64,000 nt of DNA from Lepus europaeus (Eukaryota; Chordata; Mammalia; Lagomorpha; Leporidae), in the NCBI RefSeq assembly GCF_033115175.1, contig NC_084838.1, forward strand, positions 40,837,468-40,901,467. The letters run 5' to 3'. Below, piece after piece: positions 47,901 to 49,832 of this stretch; within the stretch, counting starts at the first letter, position 1, and the number at the start of each line of letters is the position of its first letter. The notes beneath the pieces are model-generated. The model was given only the letters and a program-made list of their open reading frames with translations. It did not search any database and was not told the origin of the DNA. The position numbers and the translations under genes were made by a program.

Positions 47901-49832
47901 CTGCTCTTTTGAGTCTGTCACACATGAGGAGCCGGTGAACTTGGTTCAGCTTGCAGCACTCAGCAGTTGTACGAAGTGCACTTGTGCGATTGGGCCTCCG
48001 CCAGGTCTGCACACACGCCAGTGGGCACCCGTGACTTGGCACTCTCTGTGCAGCCGGGCTGGGCGTGTGGCAAGGTCATTCACTGACTGAGCCTCCCTGG
48101 TCTTTCCTAGGATTACTACGGAATTCCCTTTGCCGCCCCCACAGCCCTCGCCAGCCGAGACGGGAGTTTAGCTAATAATCCGTATTCAGGTTAGTCGGCT
48201 CCGTGGCTGAGCTGCGGGAAGTGGGGGCCTGGTCTGTGTCTGAGCCTGCAGTCTGGAAATCGGCCTAGAAGGGCTGAGCGCGCTCAGCTGCCGCACGTGA
48301 GCCGGCAGCCAGCCCCGTTCTGGCGGCAGCTATCAGTCCTGCTCGCGCCCCGGCTGGATAAGGGGCAGCGGACCAAGTCAGTGCCCCTTTCTCCTAGGTG
48401 ATGTCACAAAGTTTGGCCGAGGTGACTCTGCTTCCCCTGCGCCCCCCACCACGCTAGCTCAGCCCCAGCAGGGCCAGTCCCAGACCCACCACACAGCGCA
48501 GCAGCCTTTTCTGAATCCTGCGCTGCCGCCTGGCTACAGCTATACTGGCCTCCCCTACTACACGGGCGTGCCCAGTGCCTTCCAGTATGGGCCCACCATG
48601 TTTGTGAGTATTAGCCGGTGCGCGATGAAGTCCGAAACTTGGGACCTCTGTTCCAGTCATGAGGCACATTAGTGGGGTGGGGTGGGCTGAGTTGGGAGAG
48701 CCCTCAGGAACCGTTTGGTCCAGGAGGGGCTACTTTCCCCTTCTGTTTTAAGGTCTGGCATGTGTTAAACAAATGCAGACATGGGTCCCACTGGGTATAC
48801 TTGTCACCTGATGCCAGGTGCTGAGGCAGAGGGGTCCTCATCTCGTTCCTGCACTAACACGTCCCCTGCTTGCTCCTCCAGGTCCCTCCAGCGTCGGCCA
48901 AGCAGCATGGTGTGAACCTCAGCACCCCCAGCACCCCCTTCCAGCAAGCTGGTGGTTATGGCCAGCACAGCTACGGCACAGGTGAAGGGAGCTCTTGGCA
49001 GGGAGAGTTACAGGGCTTGGGGGACACGCTGGCCGGGCTCACACATGCCCGGTGTTCTGTAACGCTAGGTTATGACGACCTGGCCCAGGGGACGGCGGCG
49101 GGAGACTACCCTAAGGCTGGCTATGGTGGATCACCGCAGGCTCCCAGCAAGTCTGCAGGTTCTGGGTCTGGCAAAGGTAGTGTTTGCCCCTCATTTCCAA
49201 GACCTGATGCCCTCACAGGCAGAGCTACCCCAAGACTGCCCCTGGAGGTGGGGGAGCCTGGAGCCGCATGCAGTGCTGTGGGAAACCGCTGCTTTTCCTC
49301 CTAGGGGTCTCAGTGTCTTCAAGCACCACTGGCCTCCCCGATATGTCCGCTTCTGTGTACAACAAGACTCAGGTGAGGGAGGATGAAGGTGGGGAAGTAG
49401 CCGGTGGGAGGCACAGCCCACCCTGACTGTCACCATTGTTTCCTTTACACTGCAGACGTTTGACAAGCAGGGATTTCATGCAGGGACCCCTCCACCTTTC
49501 AACCTGCCCTCAGCCTTAGGCTCCACCGGGCCCCTGGCCCCTGGGGCAGCCCCTGGCTATGCGCCCCCACCTTTCCTGCACATCTTGCCGCCCCACCAGC
49601 AGCCTCACTCCCAGCTGCTGCACCACCACCTTCCGCAGGACGCCCAGGTGAGCAGTGATGGAGGCAGCCACCCTGCCCTGGGCCATGGATTCTGTTCCAG
49701 CCCTGACAGCCTTCTCTCCTCTCCCTCCCTCCCCAGAGTGGCTCGGGTCAGCGCAGCCAGCCCAGCTCCCTGCAGCCCAAGTCTCAAGCCTCCAAACCCA
49801 CCTACGGCAACTCTCCATACTGGACAAACTGA
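1351..49832 (+). CDS. UBAP2: UBAP2, 3' portion (23 coding exons, 5' partial)
   Basis: Joining 1351-1405, 3046-3149, 9636-9701, 11613-11665, 13928-13995, 19327-19516, 23410-23623, 28564-28838, 29479-29648, 30625-30841, 39623-39662, 41110-41278, 42093-42159, 45217-45409, 46209-46300, 46551-46598, 48111-48189, 48398-48603, 48882-48981, 49069-49176, 49305-49372, 49456-49647 and 49737-49832 gives 2870 nt: a split first codon, 955 codons and TGA. Every junction is AG/GT and every phase matches. The product is UBAP2 rather than its paralogue UBAP2L, because it ends in GNSPYWTN and carries the FNPADYSDSTS and QPKHIKLPKRRIPPASK blocks. Domain order in the window is an RG-rich tract, an acidic W-rich segment (EEWTTEDWNED), the lingerer/UBAP2 domain (DUF3697) with its NVQFGALEFG core, then a long Ser/Thr/Gln/Pro low-complexity tail with GYSYTGLPYYTG-type Tyr motifs. 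The UBA domain is upstream of the window. Family knowledge: cytoplasmic RNA-granule proteins; UBAP2/UBAP2L have been linked to RNA polymerase II ubiquitylation after UV. Confidence 0.96.
1406..3045 (+). other. UBAP2 intron, mostly unique
   Basis: Apart from the SINE at 1939-2222 I see no repeat, RNA or exon. 2240-3045 is plain AT-rich sequence. Confidence 0.6.
1939..2222 (-). mobile_element. Old CSINE
   Basis: It begins agatttatttgtttcaaatg and ends gttgtgccacaataccagc. Confidence 0.8.
3046..3149 (+). CDS. UBAP2: UBAP2 exon: FNPADYSDSTS block
   Basis: Acceptor is cttaag and donor is GTAAGT. It encodes TFNPADYSDSTSSDG, then CGTKLVIWEAAQNGANEGS. The segment after FNPADY is specific to UBAP2; UBAP2L diverges there. 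It is 104 nt, so skipping it would shift the frame. Confidence 0.96.
3214..3526 (-). mobile_element. CSINE, first of an inverted pair
   Basis: It runs from aaaaaaagatttgtttatttg to the ccagcccc head. It is bounded by aagagttttat at 3199-3209 and 3527-3537. Confidence 0.9.
3543..3871 (+). mobile_element. CSINE, second of an inverted pair
   Basis: It is bounded by a perfect 16-bp TSD AAGAGTTTTATGTTCT at 3527-3542 and 3872-3887. Head ggggccggtgctgtgg, tail aaataaattaaataaatc. Confidence 0.93.
3888..4774 (+). other. UBAP2 intron: unique sequence and probable old L1 3' piece
   Basis: 3888-4240 shows nothing recognisable. 4240-4774 has L1 3'-region wording (acatacagctcaatg; ggtgcaaaagtgctcatagc), weakly preserved. 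Confidence 0.4.
4775..5107 (+). mobile_element. Old CSINE
   Basis: Head aggggataagacagcatgg and a long A tail at 5088-5107. It interrupts the L1 3' segment, which resumes at 5108. Confidence 0.8.
5108..5910 (+). mobile_element. Old L1 3' end, split by a SINE
   Basis: 5108-5247 (aacccaaatgcccatcagtg, acaatatggataatactt) and 5597-5910 (aacacattttgtattttgt, gattgcctagtgctgg, aaaggctgaatttcatg) read like the end of mammalian L1 ORF2 and 3' UTR in sense orientation. Confidence 0.65.
5248..5596 (+). mobile_element. Young CSINE
   Basis: Head ggccggcgcggtggctta and B box ggttctagtcccgg. The TSD atgcagRgttaa is at 5236-5247 and 5597-5608 with one mismatch. Confidence 0.95.
6120..6560 (+). mobile_element. 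Old L1 ORF2 fragment
   Basis: Sense L1 reverse-transcriptase region wording (caccattgtactgtaggtcctaaccag..., tttctataaactaccaatg, taggaataactaatg). It is full of stops and indels. Confidence 0.55.
6687..7000 (+). mobile_element. Old CSINE, subfamily with TTTGGCCTAGTGGTTAAG head
   Basis: Its head differs from the GGGGCTGGC type. CT repeat at 6932-6958, tail caaataaaaataaatag. Confidence 0.75.
7065..7130 (+). repeat. A/G-rich simple repeat
   Basis: A purine tract of (GAGA)n and (GGGA)n units between two repeats. Confidence 0.8.
7265..7463. mobile_element. MER2/Tigger1-type DNA transposon end
   Basis: Wording aacaatgcagtataacag, ataggttatatatgaatactg and ggtcctggaaccag ending aaggatgaactgta matches the terminal part of Tigger1/MER2 elements as I remember them. 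Confidence 0.6.
7464..8450 (+). mobile_element. Old L1 ORF2 3' fragment
   Basis: Sense matches include taggagaaaatatttgtaaa, actcatctttagtaaccag, gaaatacaaatgaaaacca and gtgctaatgaggatgg. Heavily decayed. Confidence 0.65.
8451..8960 (+). other. UBAP2 intron, unique
   Basis: No repeat or RNA recognised. An AT-rich stretch. Confidence 0.5.
8961..9142 (+). mobile_element. Tigger-family DNA transposon remnant, 5' part
   Basis: gtagttcccaccctccacag, gggatgcctgcaactgtagg and aaattaggcacagtaaatg match the start of a Tigger (pogo-type) element. The same family occurs at 59052. It resumes after the SINE as gagcaattataacaacatac up to about 9540. Confidence 0.7.
9143..9493 (+). mobile_element. Young CSINE inside Tigger remnant
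   Basis: Head ggccggcgccgtggctcaac, tail of CAAAA units. The Tigger sequence continues across it (aataataa before, aaaatagagcaattata after). Confidence 0.92.
9636..9701 (+). CDS. UBAP2: UBAP2 exon: symmetric 66-nt exon
   Basis: Acceptor is gatctacag and donor is GTATGA. It encodes ELASNDHSVAQDLPNKGSYK then LK. It enters and leaves in phase 1 and is a multiple of three, so skipping would remove 22 residues in frame. It sits between a 6.5-kb repeat-filled intron and a 1.9-kb intron. Confidence 0.94.
9778..10078 (+). mobile_element. Old CSINE
   Basis: Head ggggccaacatcacgatgta, tail aaaataaataaatc. It starts 76 nt after a UBAP2 donor. Confidence 0.8.
10142..10435 (-). mobile_element. Old SINE, diverged
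   Basis: gtctcgcacatgggtagtag and gaacacctgcccccatt at the head end. The tail end is barely recognisable. Confidence 0.6.
10545..10829 (-). mobile_element. Old CSINE
   Basis: aaactatttattcatttgaa to caacaccagcctcc. Confidence 0.8.
10830..11612 (+). other. UBAP2 intron, unique
   Basis: No repeat or RNA supported. An ATGATGA word at 10888 lacks a paired D box and stem. Confidence 0.5.
11613..11665 (+). CDS. UBAP2: UBAP2 exon: W-rich acidic segment (tandem acceptor)
   Basis: It encodes (G)AWKNSVEEWTTEDWNED and ends in phase 0 before GTAAGT. The acceptor reads cccagCAG, so splicing three bases earlier (start 11610) is also possible and would insert one residue. The start at 11613 is chosen because it restores the Gly-Ala junction seen in the human protein. 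Confidence 0.93.
11710..11981 (-). mobile_element. Old CSINE
   Basis: aaaaaaatcctttatttgtg to tcactatagtgccag. It starts 45 nt after a UBAP2 donor. Confidence 0.75.
12031..12372 (+). mobile_element. Young CSINE
   Basis: ggccggcaccgcggctcact head, A13 tail, near TSD tgtgctgt / agtgctgc. It has the extra CGCCTACCGCGACGG block of the longer subfamily. Confidence 0.95.
12500..12829 (-). mobile_element. Old CSINE
   Basis: aaattttttattatttaaag to ataatgccggccacc. Confidence 0.85.
13190..13492 (-). mobile_element. Old CSINE
   Basis: taggtttatttatttgaaag to aatatgggcccc. Confidence 0.8.
13493..13927 (+). other. UBAP2 intron, unique
   Basis: It contains a (TTTG)n/(TTG)n tract at 13612-13645 and the T-rich acceptor tract of the next exon. 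Nothing else seen. Confidence 0.5.
13928..13995 (+). CDS. UBAP2: UBAP2 exon: LSETKVFTSSS segment
   Basis: It is preceded by a long T-rich tract ending cttgcag and followed by GTAAAC. It encodes LSETKVFTSSSVPGENQATP then GQ, and leaves two bases (AG) of a Ser codon. The region after KVFTSS is less conserved against my memory of human UBAP2 than its flanks. Confidence 0.94.
14286..14640 (+). mobile_element. CSINE, first of a tail-to-tail inverted pair
   Basis: ggggccggtgctgtggcata head, long CT stretch at 14546-14600, tail aaataaataaataaatc. Confidence 0.92.
14641..14972 (-). mobile_element. Young CSINE, second of a tail-to-tail inverted pair
   Basis: It begins with a T run at 14645 then gacaggcagagttagac and ends cagcgctggcc. 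It appears inserted at the A tail of the preceding SINE. Confidence 0.93.
15085..15366 (-). mobile_element. Old CSINE
   Basis: tttatgtatttttatctacg to gtaccacagttccc. Confidence 0.8.
15461..15773 (-). mobile_element. CSINE
   Basis: tttttttgaaaggcagagtt to ccacagtgctcgcccc. Confidence 0.88.
15838..16168 (+). mobile_element. Old CSINE
   Basis: gagaggcaggtgttgtgatg head, tail tttcaaataaatcaatc. Confidence 0.82.
16257..16594 (-). mobile_element. Young CSINE
   Basis: T run then gacagagtggacagtgagag, ending gagccgcggtgccggcc. It abuts the next older SINE at its T run. Confidence 0.95.
16597..16912 (-). mobile_element. CSINE
   Basis: ttaagacttgttttatttat to accatagtgccagcccc. Confidence 0.9.
17045..17355 (+). 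mobile_element. Young CSINE
   Basis: ggccggagccgtggctcaac head, A13 tail, TSD AAtTGTT at 17038-17044 and after the tail at 17357. Confidence 0.95.
17462..17799 (-). mobile_element. CSINE
   Basis: T run and aagattttatttatttattt to catggtgctggcccc. Confidence 0.92.
18027..18446 (+). mobile_element. CSINE with extra 5' sequence (possible 5' transduction)
   Basis: A full-length CSINE from 18117 (aggcctgcacctcggctcac) to an A tail at 18446 is preceded by a GT tract (18045-18064) and 55 bp that recur, inverted, beside the SINE at 57588. A loose outer TSD, aaaaagtagaactt (18013) and aaaaagaatggaact (18442), would place the whole 18027-18446 unit as one insertion. Confidence 0.6.
18447..19326 (+). 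other. UBAP2 intron, unique
   Basis: No repeat recognised except a T run at 19149-19168. Plain AT-rich sequence before the exon at 19327. Confidence 0.5.
19327..19516 (+). CDS. UBAP2: UBAP2 exon: IDLVALLQKS ... HNNQMAPG
   Basis: Acceptor is gcttag and donor is GTAACT. It encodes SIDLVALLQKSVPPNQASEA, then EANSFETSQQPGFGQALVFT and the HNNQMAPGTG stretch, ending ...SPQSL in phase 0. Low-complexity Ser/Gln/Asn composition starts here. A snoRNA begins 119 nt after this exon. Confidence 0.96.
19635..19713 (+). ncRNA. SNORD121B: C/D-box snoRNA, SNORD121 family (upstream copy)
   Basis: The C box ATGATGT is at 19646-19652, D' CTGA at 19673-19676 and D CTGA at 19700-19703. The ends pair as a terminal stem, TCCAGAA (19635-19641) with TTCTGGA (19707-19713). 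The sequence just before D' is CCAAGCACATAT, which is complementary to the 28S rRNA stretch UAUGUGCUUGG. The N+5 rule points to the G of UAUG in that stretch. It is in the sense orientation inside a UBAP2 intron, as expected for an intron-processed box C/D RNA. The A or B assignment rests only on order and distance from the gene's 3' end (about 31 kb) recalled for human. Confidence 0.85.
19848..20556 (-). mobile_element. Old CSINE split by a young CSINE
   Basis: Halves are 19848-20095 (gatgtatttatttacttgaa start) and 20467-20556 (ends acatcagccccta). The interruption is the element below. Confidence 0.88.
20096..20466 (+). mobile_element. Young CSINE nested in older SINE
   Basis: The 13-bp perfect TSD AGAAGTTGAACAG is at 20083-20095 and 20467-20479. 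It has the long-subfamily GCGCGCCTACCGCGGCGG block and (CT)n at 20385-20418. Confidence 0.97.
20557..21137 (+). other. UBAP2 intron, unique
   Basis: Nothing recognised on either strand. Confidence 0.45.
21138..21406 (+). mobile_element. Old CSINE
   Basis: gaaagctgatgttgtggcac head. Short A-rich tail. Confidence 0.78.
21407..21660 (+). mobile_element. Old SINE fragment
   Basis: ctgagtgcctggattcaagt and cacatgtgggagatccag blocks; ends ttcagatgaatac. Same head type as 6687. Confidence 0.6.
21960..22236 (-). mobile_element. Old SINE
   Basis: tttatttgagaagcagagag to ggggggccaaactgcccc. Confidence 0.7.
22840..23335. mobile_element. Fused inverted SINE fragments
   Basis: A minus-strand piece ending gcgccatggcactggcccc at about 23027 is joined directly to a plus-strand piece lacking its head (gctgctctgctttcaatcc...) that ends aaataaatagattaaatc. 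A CT-rich tract lies at 23210-23300. Confidence 0.75.
23410..23623 (+). CDS. UBAP2: UBAP2 exon: SSVLGSGFGELAPSK
   Basis: Acceptor is cattcaag and donor is GTAAGT. It encodes SSVLGSGFGELAPSKMGNIT, then SSQILDQLKVPSLGQF and a Thr-rich run ending SWDLKPSASQPSVLSHF. It leaves one base (G) of the next Asp codon. Its 3' splice site is weak because the polypyrimidine tract is broken by aatttcccattc. The tail of a truncated SINE pair ends only about 75 nt upstream. Confidence 0.96.
23840..24122 (-). mobile_element. CSINE
   Basis: ctttgagaggcagagttacc to acagcactggcccc. Confidence 0.88.
24130..24205 (-). mobile_element. Truncated CSINE
   Basis: Tail-proximal 76 bp only, aaaaagatttgtttatttat to ctactcccccaatgg. 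Confidence 0.75.
24270..25855 (+). other. UBAP2 intron, longest unrecognised stretch
   Basis: About 1.6 kb without SINE. Open frames up to 103 codons have no recognisable content. AATAAA at about 25335 and a microsatellite-like AGTAGTAGT at 24330 are isolated. It could be an unrecognised old repeat. Confidence 0.4.
25856..26155 (-). mobile_element. CSINE
   Basis: ttaaaagttttatttatcaa to aagccacagcgccacc. Confidence 0.88.
26238..26518 (+). mobile_element. Old SINE, TTTGGCCTAGCAGTTAAG head
   Basis: The head gtgtttggcctagcagttaa is the same head type as at 6687. Tail aaatacataaataat. Confidence 0.78.
26533..26857 (+). mobile_element. Young CSINE
   Basis: The 14-bp perfect TSD AAGGTTATATCTTT is at 26519-26532 and 26858-26871. 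Confidence 0.97.
26999..27361 (+). mobile_element. Young CSINE
   Basis: ggccagtgccgcggctcaat head, CAAAA-unit tail, TSD AACTRTATTCA at 26988-26998 and 27362-27372. Confidence 0.94.
27551..27566 (+). repeat. (GT)8 microsatellite
   Basis: A short pure GT run. Confidence 0.85.
27737..28040 (-). mobile_element. Old CSINE
   Basis: aaaaattatgtatgtatttg to taccaaaatgcccactcc. Confidence 0.78.
28041..28563 (+). other. UBAP2 intron, unique
   Basis: AT-rich, possibly old L1 in part. It leads into the acceptor at 28563. Confidence 0.4.
28564..28838 (+). CDS. UBAP2: UBAP2 exon: largest exon here, DFKSQPEPSP ... RRIPPASK
   Basis: Acceptor is tttcatag and donor is GTGGGC. The 275 nt encode DFKSQPEPSPVLSQLSQRQQ, a PPPGLESFPSQAKLRES block and VHQPQPKHIK-like residues (AHQPQPKHIKLPKRRIPPAS). 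Ser/Gln/Pro-rich and open throughout, it ends in phase 0. Confidence 0.97.
28839..29478 (+). other. UBAP2 short intron without repeats
   Basis: 640 nt with no SINE. Its features are a G-rich ttggggggtggggggg run at 29356 and two CT-rich tracts. Confidence 0.6.
29479..29648 (+). CDS. UBAP2: UBAP2 exon: lingerer/UBAP2 domain (DUF3697) core
   Basis: Acceptor is gcttttacag and donor is GTATAC. It encodes IPASAVEMPGSADVTGLNVQ, then FGALEFGSEPSLSEFGSAPS. Three FG dipeptides (QFG, EFG, EFG) lie within about 20 residues. This is the most conserved block of the family from Drosophila Lingerer to mammals. In UBAP2L the corresponding region has been reported to contact G3BP1, so a stress-granule contact surface is the likely role here. 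Confidence 0.97.
29770..30230 (-). mobile_element. Old L1 3' fragment
   Basis: Plus-strand wording caagattcacccatgttt, gtagcgttgctgggtcatg and ttgtacagtggcttcagc is the reverse complement of L1 ORF2 3'-end sequence. Confidence 0.65.
30283..30500 (+). mobile_element. Truncated SINE
   Basis: Begins agcagtgatggctccagtag, (CT) stretch, tail taaataagttaaataaaag. It is 5'-truncated and 125 nt before an exon. Confidence 0.7.
30625..30841 (+). CDS. UBAP2: UBAP2 exon: Ser/Thr-rich linker
   Basis: Acceptor is tgctcttag and donor is GTAAGC. It encodes SDPLNTSLPMTSAVQNSTYT, then a run over 60% Ser/Thr (ITSSNLTSSSLSSTSPV) and SSYDQSSVHNRIAYQS. It ends GTVT where human, as I recall it, has GTIM, so the Met is not kept. 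Confidence 0.95.
30842..32085 (+). other. UBAP2 intron, unique
   Basis: 1.2 kb without recognised repeats or RNA, apart from a CAG/CAA run at 31782-31800. Confidence 0.5.
32086..32399 (-). mobile_element. CSINE
   Basis: aaaaaagatttatttattta to ccacagtaccaacccc. It carries a small internal duplication of the CTGGTTCA block (32151-32175). Confidence 0.88.
32638..32962 (-). mobile_element. Old SINE
   Basis: tttttttcttaatttttatt to ggccaaatgcccatccc. Confidence 0.75.
33060..33530 (+). other. UBAP2 intron, unique
   Basis: Nothing recognised. Confidence 0.4.
33536..33873 (-). mobile_element. CSINE with CT-rich leader
   Basis: A CT tract at 33540-33590 abuts the purine tract of a SINE (agagggagaaggggaggg) that ends accactgtcctc. 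Confidence 0.8.
33893..34182 (-). mobile_element. CSINE
   Basis: tttaagatttatttatttat to ctacactacaatgctgcc. Confidence 0.85.
34200..34538 (-). mobile_element. CSINE
   Basis: atattttgtgaattattatt to gacatcagcccc. Three SINEs in a row (33536-34538) share this orientation. Confidence 0.85.
34835..35122 (-). mobile_element. CSINE with internal deletion
   Basis: ttattttatttattttaaac to gctccatggcgccagctcc. It lacks the cttgggcc block between tctcccatg and ttctgctgc. Confidence 0.85.
35123..35660 (+). other. UBAP2 intron, unique
   Basis: It includes a (TGGTG)n tract near 35360-35380. Otherwise featureless. Confidence 0.45.
35663..36012 (+). mobile_element. CSINE ending in an (AAT)n tail
   Basis: gggcctggcattagggcatg head, (CT)n at 35939-35968, ATA/ATT trinucleotide tail at 35982-36006. 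Confidence 0.88.
36032..36362 (-). mobile_element. Old SINE
   Basis: ttcatttgaaaggctgcag to ggggcacctgcccc. Confidence 0.75.
36625..36930 (-). mobile_element. Old SINE
   Basis: tttcaacgatttatttattt to gcagaacacccacccc. Confidence 0.75.
37126..37432 (+). mobile_element. CSINE
   Basis: ggaggctggcgttttggcat head, tail aaataaataaaagtaaatc. Confidence 0.87.
37556..37882 (-). mobile_element. CSINE
   Basis: ttttaaatatgtatttattt to ctgcaccacatcatccgctg. Confidence 0.85.
37890..37975. mobile_element. Possible L2 fragment
   Basis: The wording ttgccattcttctgcctag and aattttccccacc resembles the 3' end of L2. Short and uncertain. Confidence 0.35.
38042..38735 (-). mobile_element. Old CSINE split by a young CSINE
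   Basis: Halves are 38042-38117 (tttttttaagatttacttag start) and 38475-38735 (ends aagtgttggctcc). Confidence 0.87.
38118..38474 (+). mobile_element. Young CSINE nested in older SINE
   Basis: The 16-bp TSD AGAAATCTTCSATCTG is at 38102-38117 and 38475-38490 (one mismatch). Long subfamily with the CACCTACCGCGGCGG block. Confidence 0.96.
38770..39100 (-). mobile_element. CSINE
   Basis: aaaaagatttatttatttat to ccacagtgccagccc. It is followed by gtgaagtgattttc, which repeats upstream at 38746, a probable TSD. Confidence 0.92.
39243..39450 (-). mobile_element. Two partial SINEs
   Basis: 39243-39345 is only the head third (gctggatcagaagtggagc to gcgccggcccc). 39360-39450 is only a tail portion (tttcatttctttatttgaaa). 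Confidence 0.75.
39623..39662 (+). CDS. UBAP2: UBAP2 micro-exon (40 nt)
   Basis: Acceptor is tccttgtag and donor is GTAAGT. It encodes NGHGGDRSQQTLD plus one base. Isolated by an 8.8-kb intron upstream, it was recognised only by phase and match to the human NGHGG-RSQQTLD block. Its length is 3n+1, so skipping would break the frame. Confidence 0.94.
39663..41109 (+). other. UBAP2 intron hosting a snoRNA
   Basis: A SINE-like trace (39893-39975) is the only repeat. From about 40070 the sequence turns GC-rich. The snoRNA at 40694 is the only gene seen in it. Confidence 0.55.
40694..40769 (+). ncRNA. SNORD121A: C/D-box snoRNA, SNORD121 family (downstream copy)
   Basis: The C box ATGATGT is at 40704-40710, D' CTGA at 40729-40732 and D CTGA at 40757-40760. 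AAAGAC (40697-40702) pairs with GTCTTT (40761-40766), directly abutting the C and D boxes. It shares the AGACAATGATGT start and the CCAAGCACATAT guide with the copy at 19635, but the terminal stem and the D guide (AGAGCAGTAAA) differ. It lies 341 nt upstream of the next exon, farther than the roughly 70 nt typical of intronic C/D RNAs. The A/B label is by position only. Confidence 0.85.
41110..41278 (+). CDS. UBAP2: UBAP2 exon: Pro/Ser-rich (TASSVPAPKTTDAPSALP)
   Basis: Acceptor is ctgtttcttacag and donor is GTACGG. It encodes TASSVPAPKTTDAPSALPAV, then SQHTATLPSLSQPGDLPGSP and LSQLS. It is the first exon of the GC-rich half of the gene. Several residues before KTT differ from human, so this is a fast-evolving linker. 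Confidence 0.93.
42093..42159 (+). CDS. UBAP2: UBAP2 exon: SSLSTHQSSLSSHAALP
   Basis: Acceptor is ttgtcttctag and donor is GTAAGT. The 67 nt complete a Ser codon and encode SLSTHQSSLSSHAALPASTS then HT, ending in phase 0. Confidence 0.95.
42160..42929 (+). other. UBAP2 intron, GC-rich unique
   Basis: No repeat. The longest plus-strand open frame crossing it (180 codons, 42294-42836) has no recognisable content and is probably chance in GC-rich DNA. Confidence 0.5.
42930..43180 (+). mobile_element. Old SINE
   Basis: aaaggccagccttacgccac head with gtgggagacaggagagtt block. The tail is lost. Confidence 0.65.
43495..43795 (-). mobile_element. Old SINE
   Basis: tttaaaatttatttgaaagg to aaggcaccgaacacttg. 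Confidence 0.75.
43796..43816 (+). repeat. (CA)10 microsatellite
   Basis: A pure CA run directly at the edge of the preceding SINE. Confidence 0.9.
43817..44799 (+). other. UBAP2 intron, GC-rich unique
   Basis: Nothing recognised beyond a short GT/CA-alternating patch at 44107-44140. Confidence 0.45.
44800..45033 (-). mobile_element. CSINE, last before the SINE-free interval
   Basis: tattatttgaaagagttaga to cagcgctggcgcccc. It is truncated in the middle (no cagtgcccatatggg block). Confidence 0.8.
45217..45409 (+). CDS. UBAP2: UBAP2 exon: HAGVESAAPLPSPATFS ... AAPLVTS
   Basis: The acceptor follows tttgttttgccag and the donor is GTAGGT. It encodes a Ser/Thr/Ala/Pro-rich low-complexity run (TSGASLPSSVNTASGLCLGG) ending SARAAPLVTS plus one base. 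It is open for 64 codons and aligns with human around the anchor NTA-SLCLGG. Confidence 0.95.
45410..46208 (+). other. UBAP2 intron with C-rich tract and minisatellite
   Basis: It contains runs of C separated by single A at 45818-45842 (i-motif-like) and the 35-bp minisatellite listed below. Confidence 0.6.
46069..46165 (+). repeat. 35-bp minisatellite, about 2.8 copies
   Basis: Units start at 46069, 46104 and 46139, each GTACCTGTGGCTCCTCCCAG followed by AGAGGCGGGCGCTCG-like sequence. The first has GGG for GAG and the last diverges after 18-26 bases. Confidence 0.93.
46209..46300 (+). CDS. UBAP2: UBAP2 exon: GKPPPNLPQGVPPLLHSQYL
   Basis: Acceptor is ctccctgcag and donor is GTGAGC. It encodes GKPPPNLPQGVPPLLHSQYL then VGPGGLLPAYP. 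It starts the strongly conserved Pro/Tyr/Gly C-terminal region shared with UBAP2L. Confidence 0.97.
46449..46466 (+). repeat. G18 homopolymer in UBAP2 intron
   Basis: Eighteen G between exons 46209-46300 and 46551-46598, 85 nt before the latter. Confidence 0.85.
46551..46598 (+). CDS. UBAP2: UBAP2 exon: 48-nt IYGYDELQMLQSRLPV
   Basis: Acceptor is ctcacgcag and donor is GTGAGT. It encodes exactly IYGYDELQMLQSRLPV. Both ends are phase 0, so it could be a cassette exon without frameshift, although it is near-invariant in the family. Confidence 0.97.
46599..48110 (+). other. UBAP2 intron, GC-rich unique
   Basis: 1.5 kb without repeats. Open frames on both strands reflect base composition. Confidence 0.5.
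48111..48189 (+). CDS. UBAP2: UBAP2 exon: DYYGIPFAAPTALASRDGSL
   Basis: Acceptor is tctttcctag and donor is GTTAGT. It encodes DYYGIPFAAPTALASRDGSL then ANNPYS plus one base. It is conserved with human apart from the residues near the donor. Confidence 0.97.
48398..48603 (+). CDS. UBAP2: UBAP2 exon: GDVTKFGRGDSASPAP ... YGPTMF
   Basis: Acceptor is cctttctcctag and donor is GTGAGT. It encodes GDVTKFGRGDSASPAPPTTL, a Gln-rich QPQQGQSQTHHTAQQP stretch, then PPGYSYTGLPYYTGVPSAFQ and YGPTMF. The Tyr/Gly/Pro pattern is typical of granule-forming low-complexity regions. Confidence 0.97.
48882..48981 (+). CDS. UBAP2: UBAP2 exon: VPPASAKQHGVNLSTPSTPF
   Basis: Acceptor is ttgctcctccag and donor is GTGAAG. 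It encodes VPPASAKQHGVNLSTPSTPF then QQAGGYGQHSYGT plus one base. Confidence 0.97.
49069..49176 (+). CDS. UBAP2: UBAP2 exon: GYDDLAQGTAAGDYPKAGYG
   Basis: Acceptor is taacgctag and donor is GTAGTG. It encodes GYDDLAQGTAAGDYPKAGYG then GSPQAPSKSAGSGSGK. It is 108 nt with phase 1 at both ends, hence skippable in frame. The intron on its 5' side is only 87 nt. Confidence 0.97.
49305..49372 (+). CDS. UBAP2: UBAP2 exon: GVSVSSSTTGLPDMSASVYN
   Basis: Acceptor is tttcctcctag and donor is GTGAGG. It encodes GVSVSSSTTGLPDMSASVYN then KTQ, ending in phase 0. Confidence 0.97.
49456..49647 (+). CDS. UBAP2: UBAP2 exon: TFDKQGFHAGTPPPFNLPSA
   Basis: Acceptor is tttacactgcag and donor is GTGAGC. It encodes TFDKQGFHAGTPPPFNLPSA, then GYAPPPFLHILPPHQQPHSQ and LLHHHLPQDAQ. 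The His/Gln/Pro run is characteristic of UBAP2 and UBAP2L C-termini. It is 192 nt with phase 0 at both ends. Confidence 0.97.
49737..49832 (+). CDS. UBAP2: UBAP2 terminal coding exon with stop
   Basis: Acceptor is tccctccccag. It encodes SGSGQRSQPSSLQPKSQASK then PTYGNSPYWTN and TGA at 49830-49832. The ending YWTN separates UBAP2 from UBAP2L, which ends in a different SYSWG-type motif. Confidence 0.98.
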   Translation, partial: SGSGQRSQPSSLQPKSQASKPTYGNSPYWTN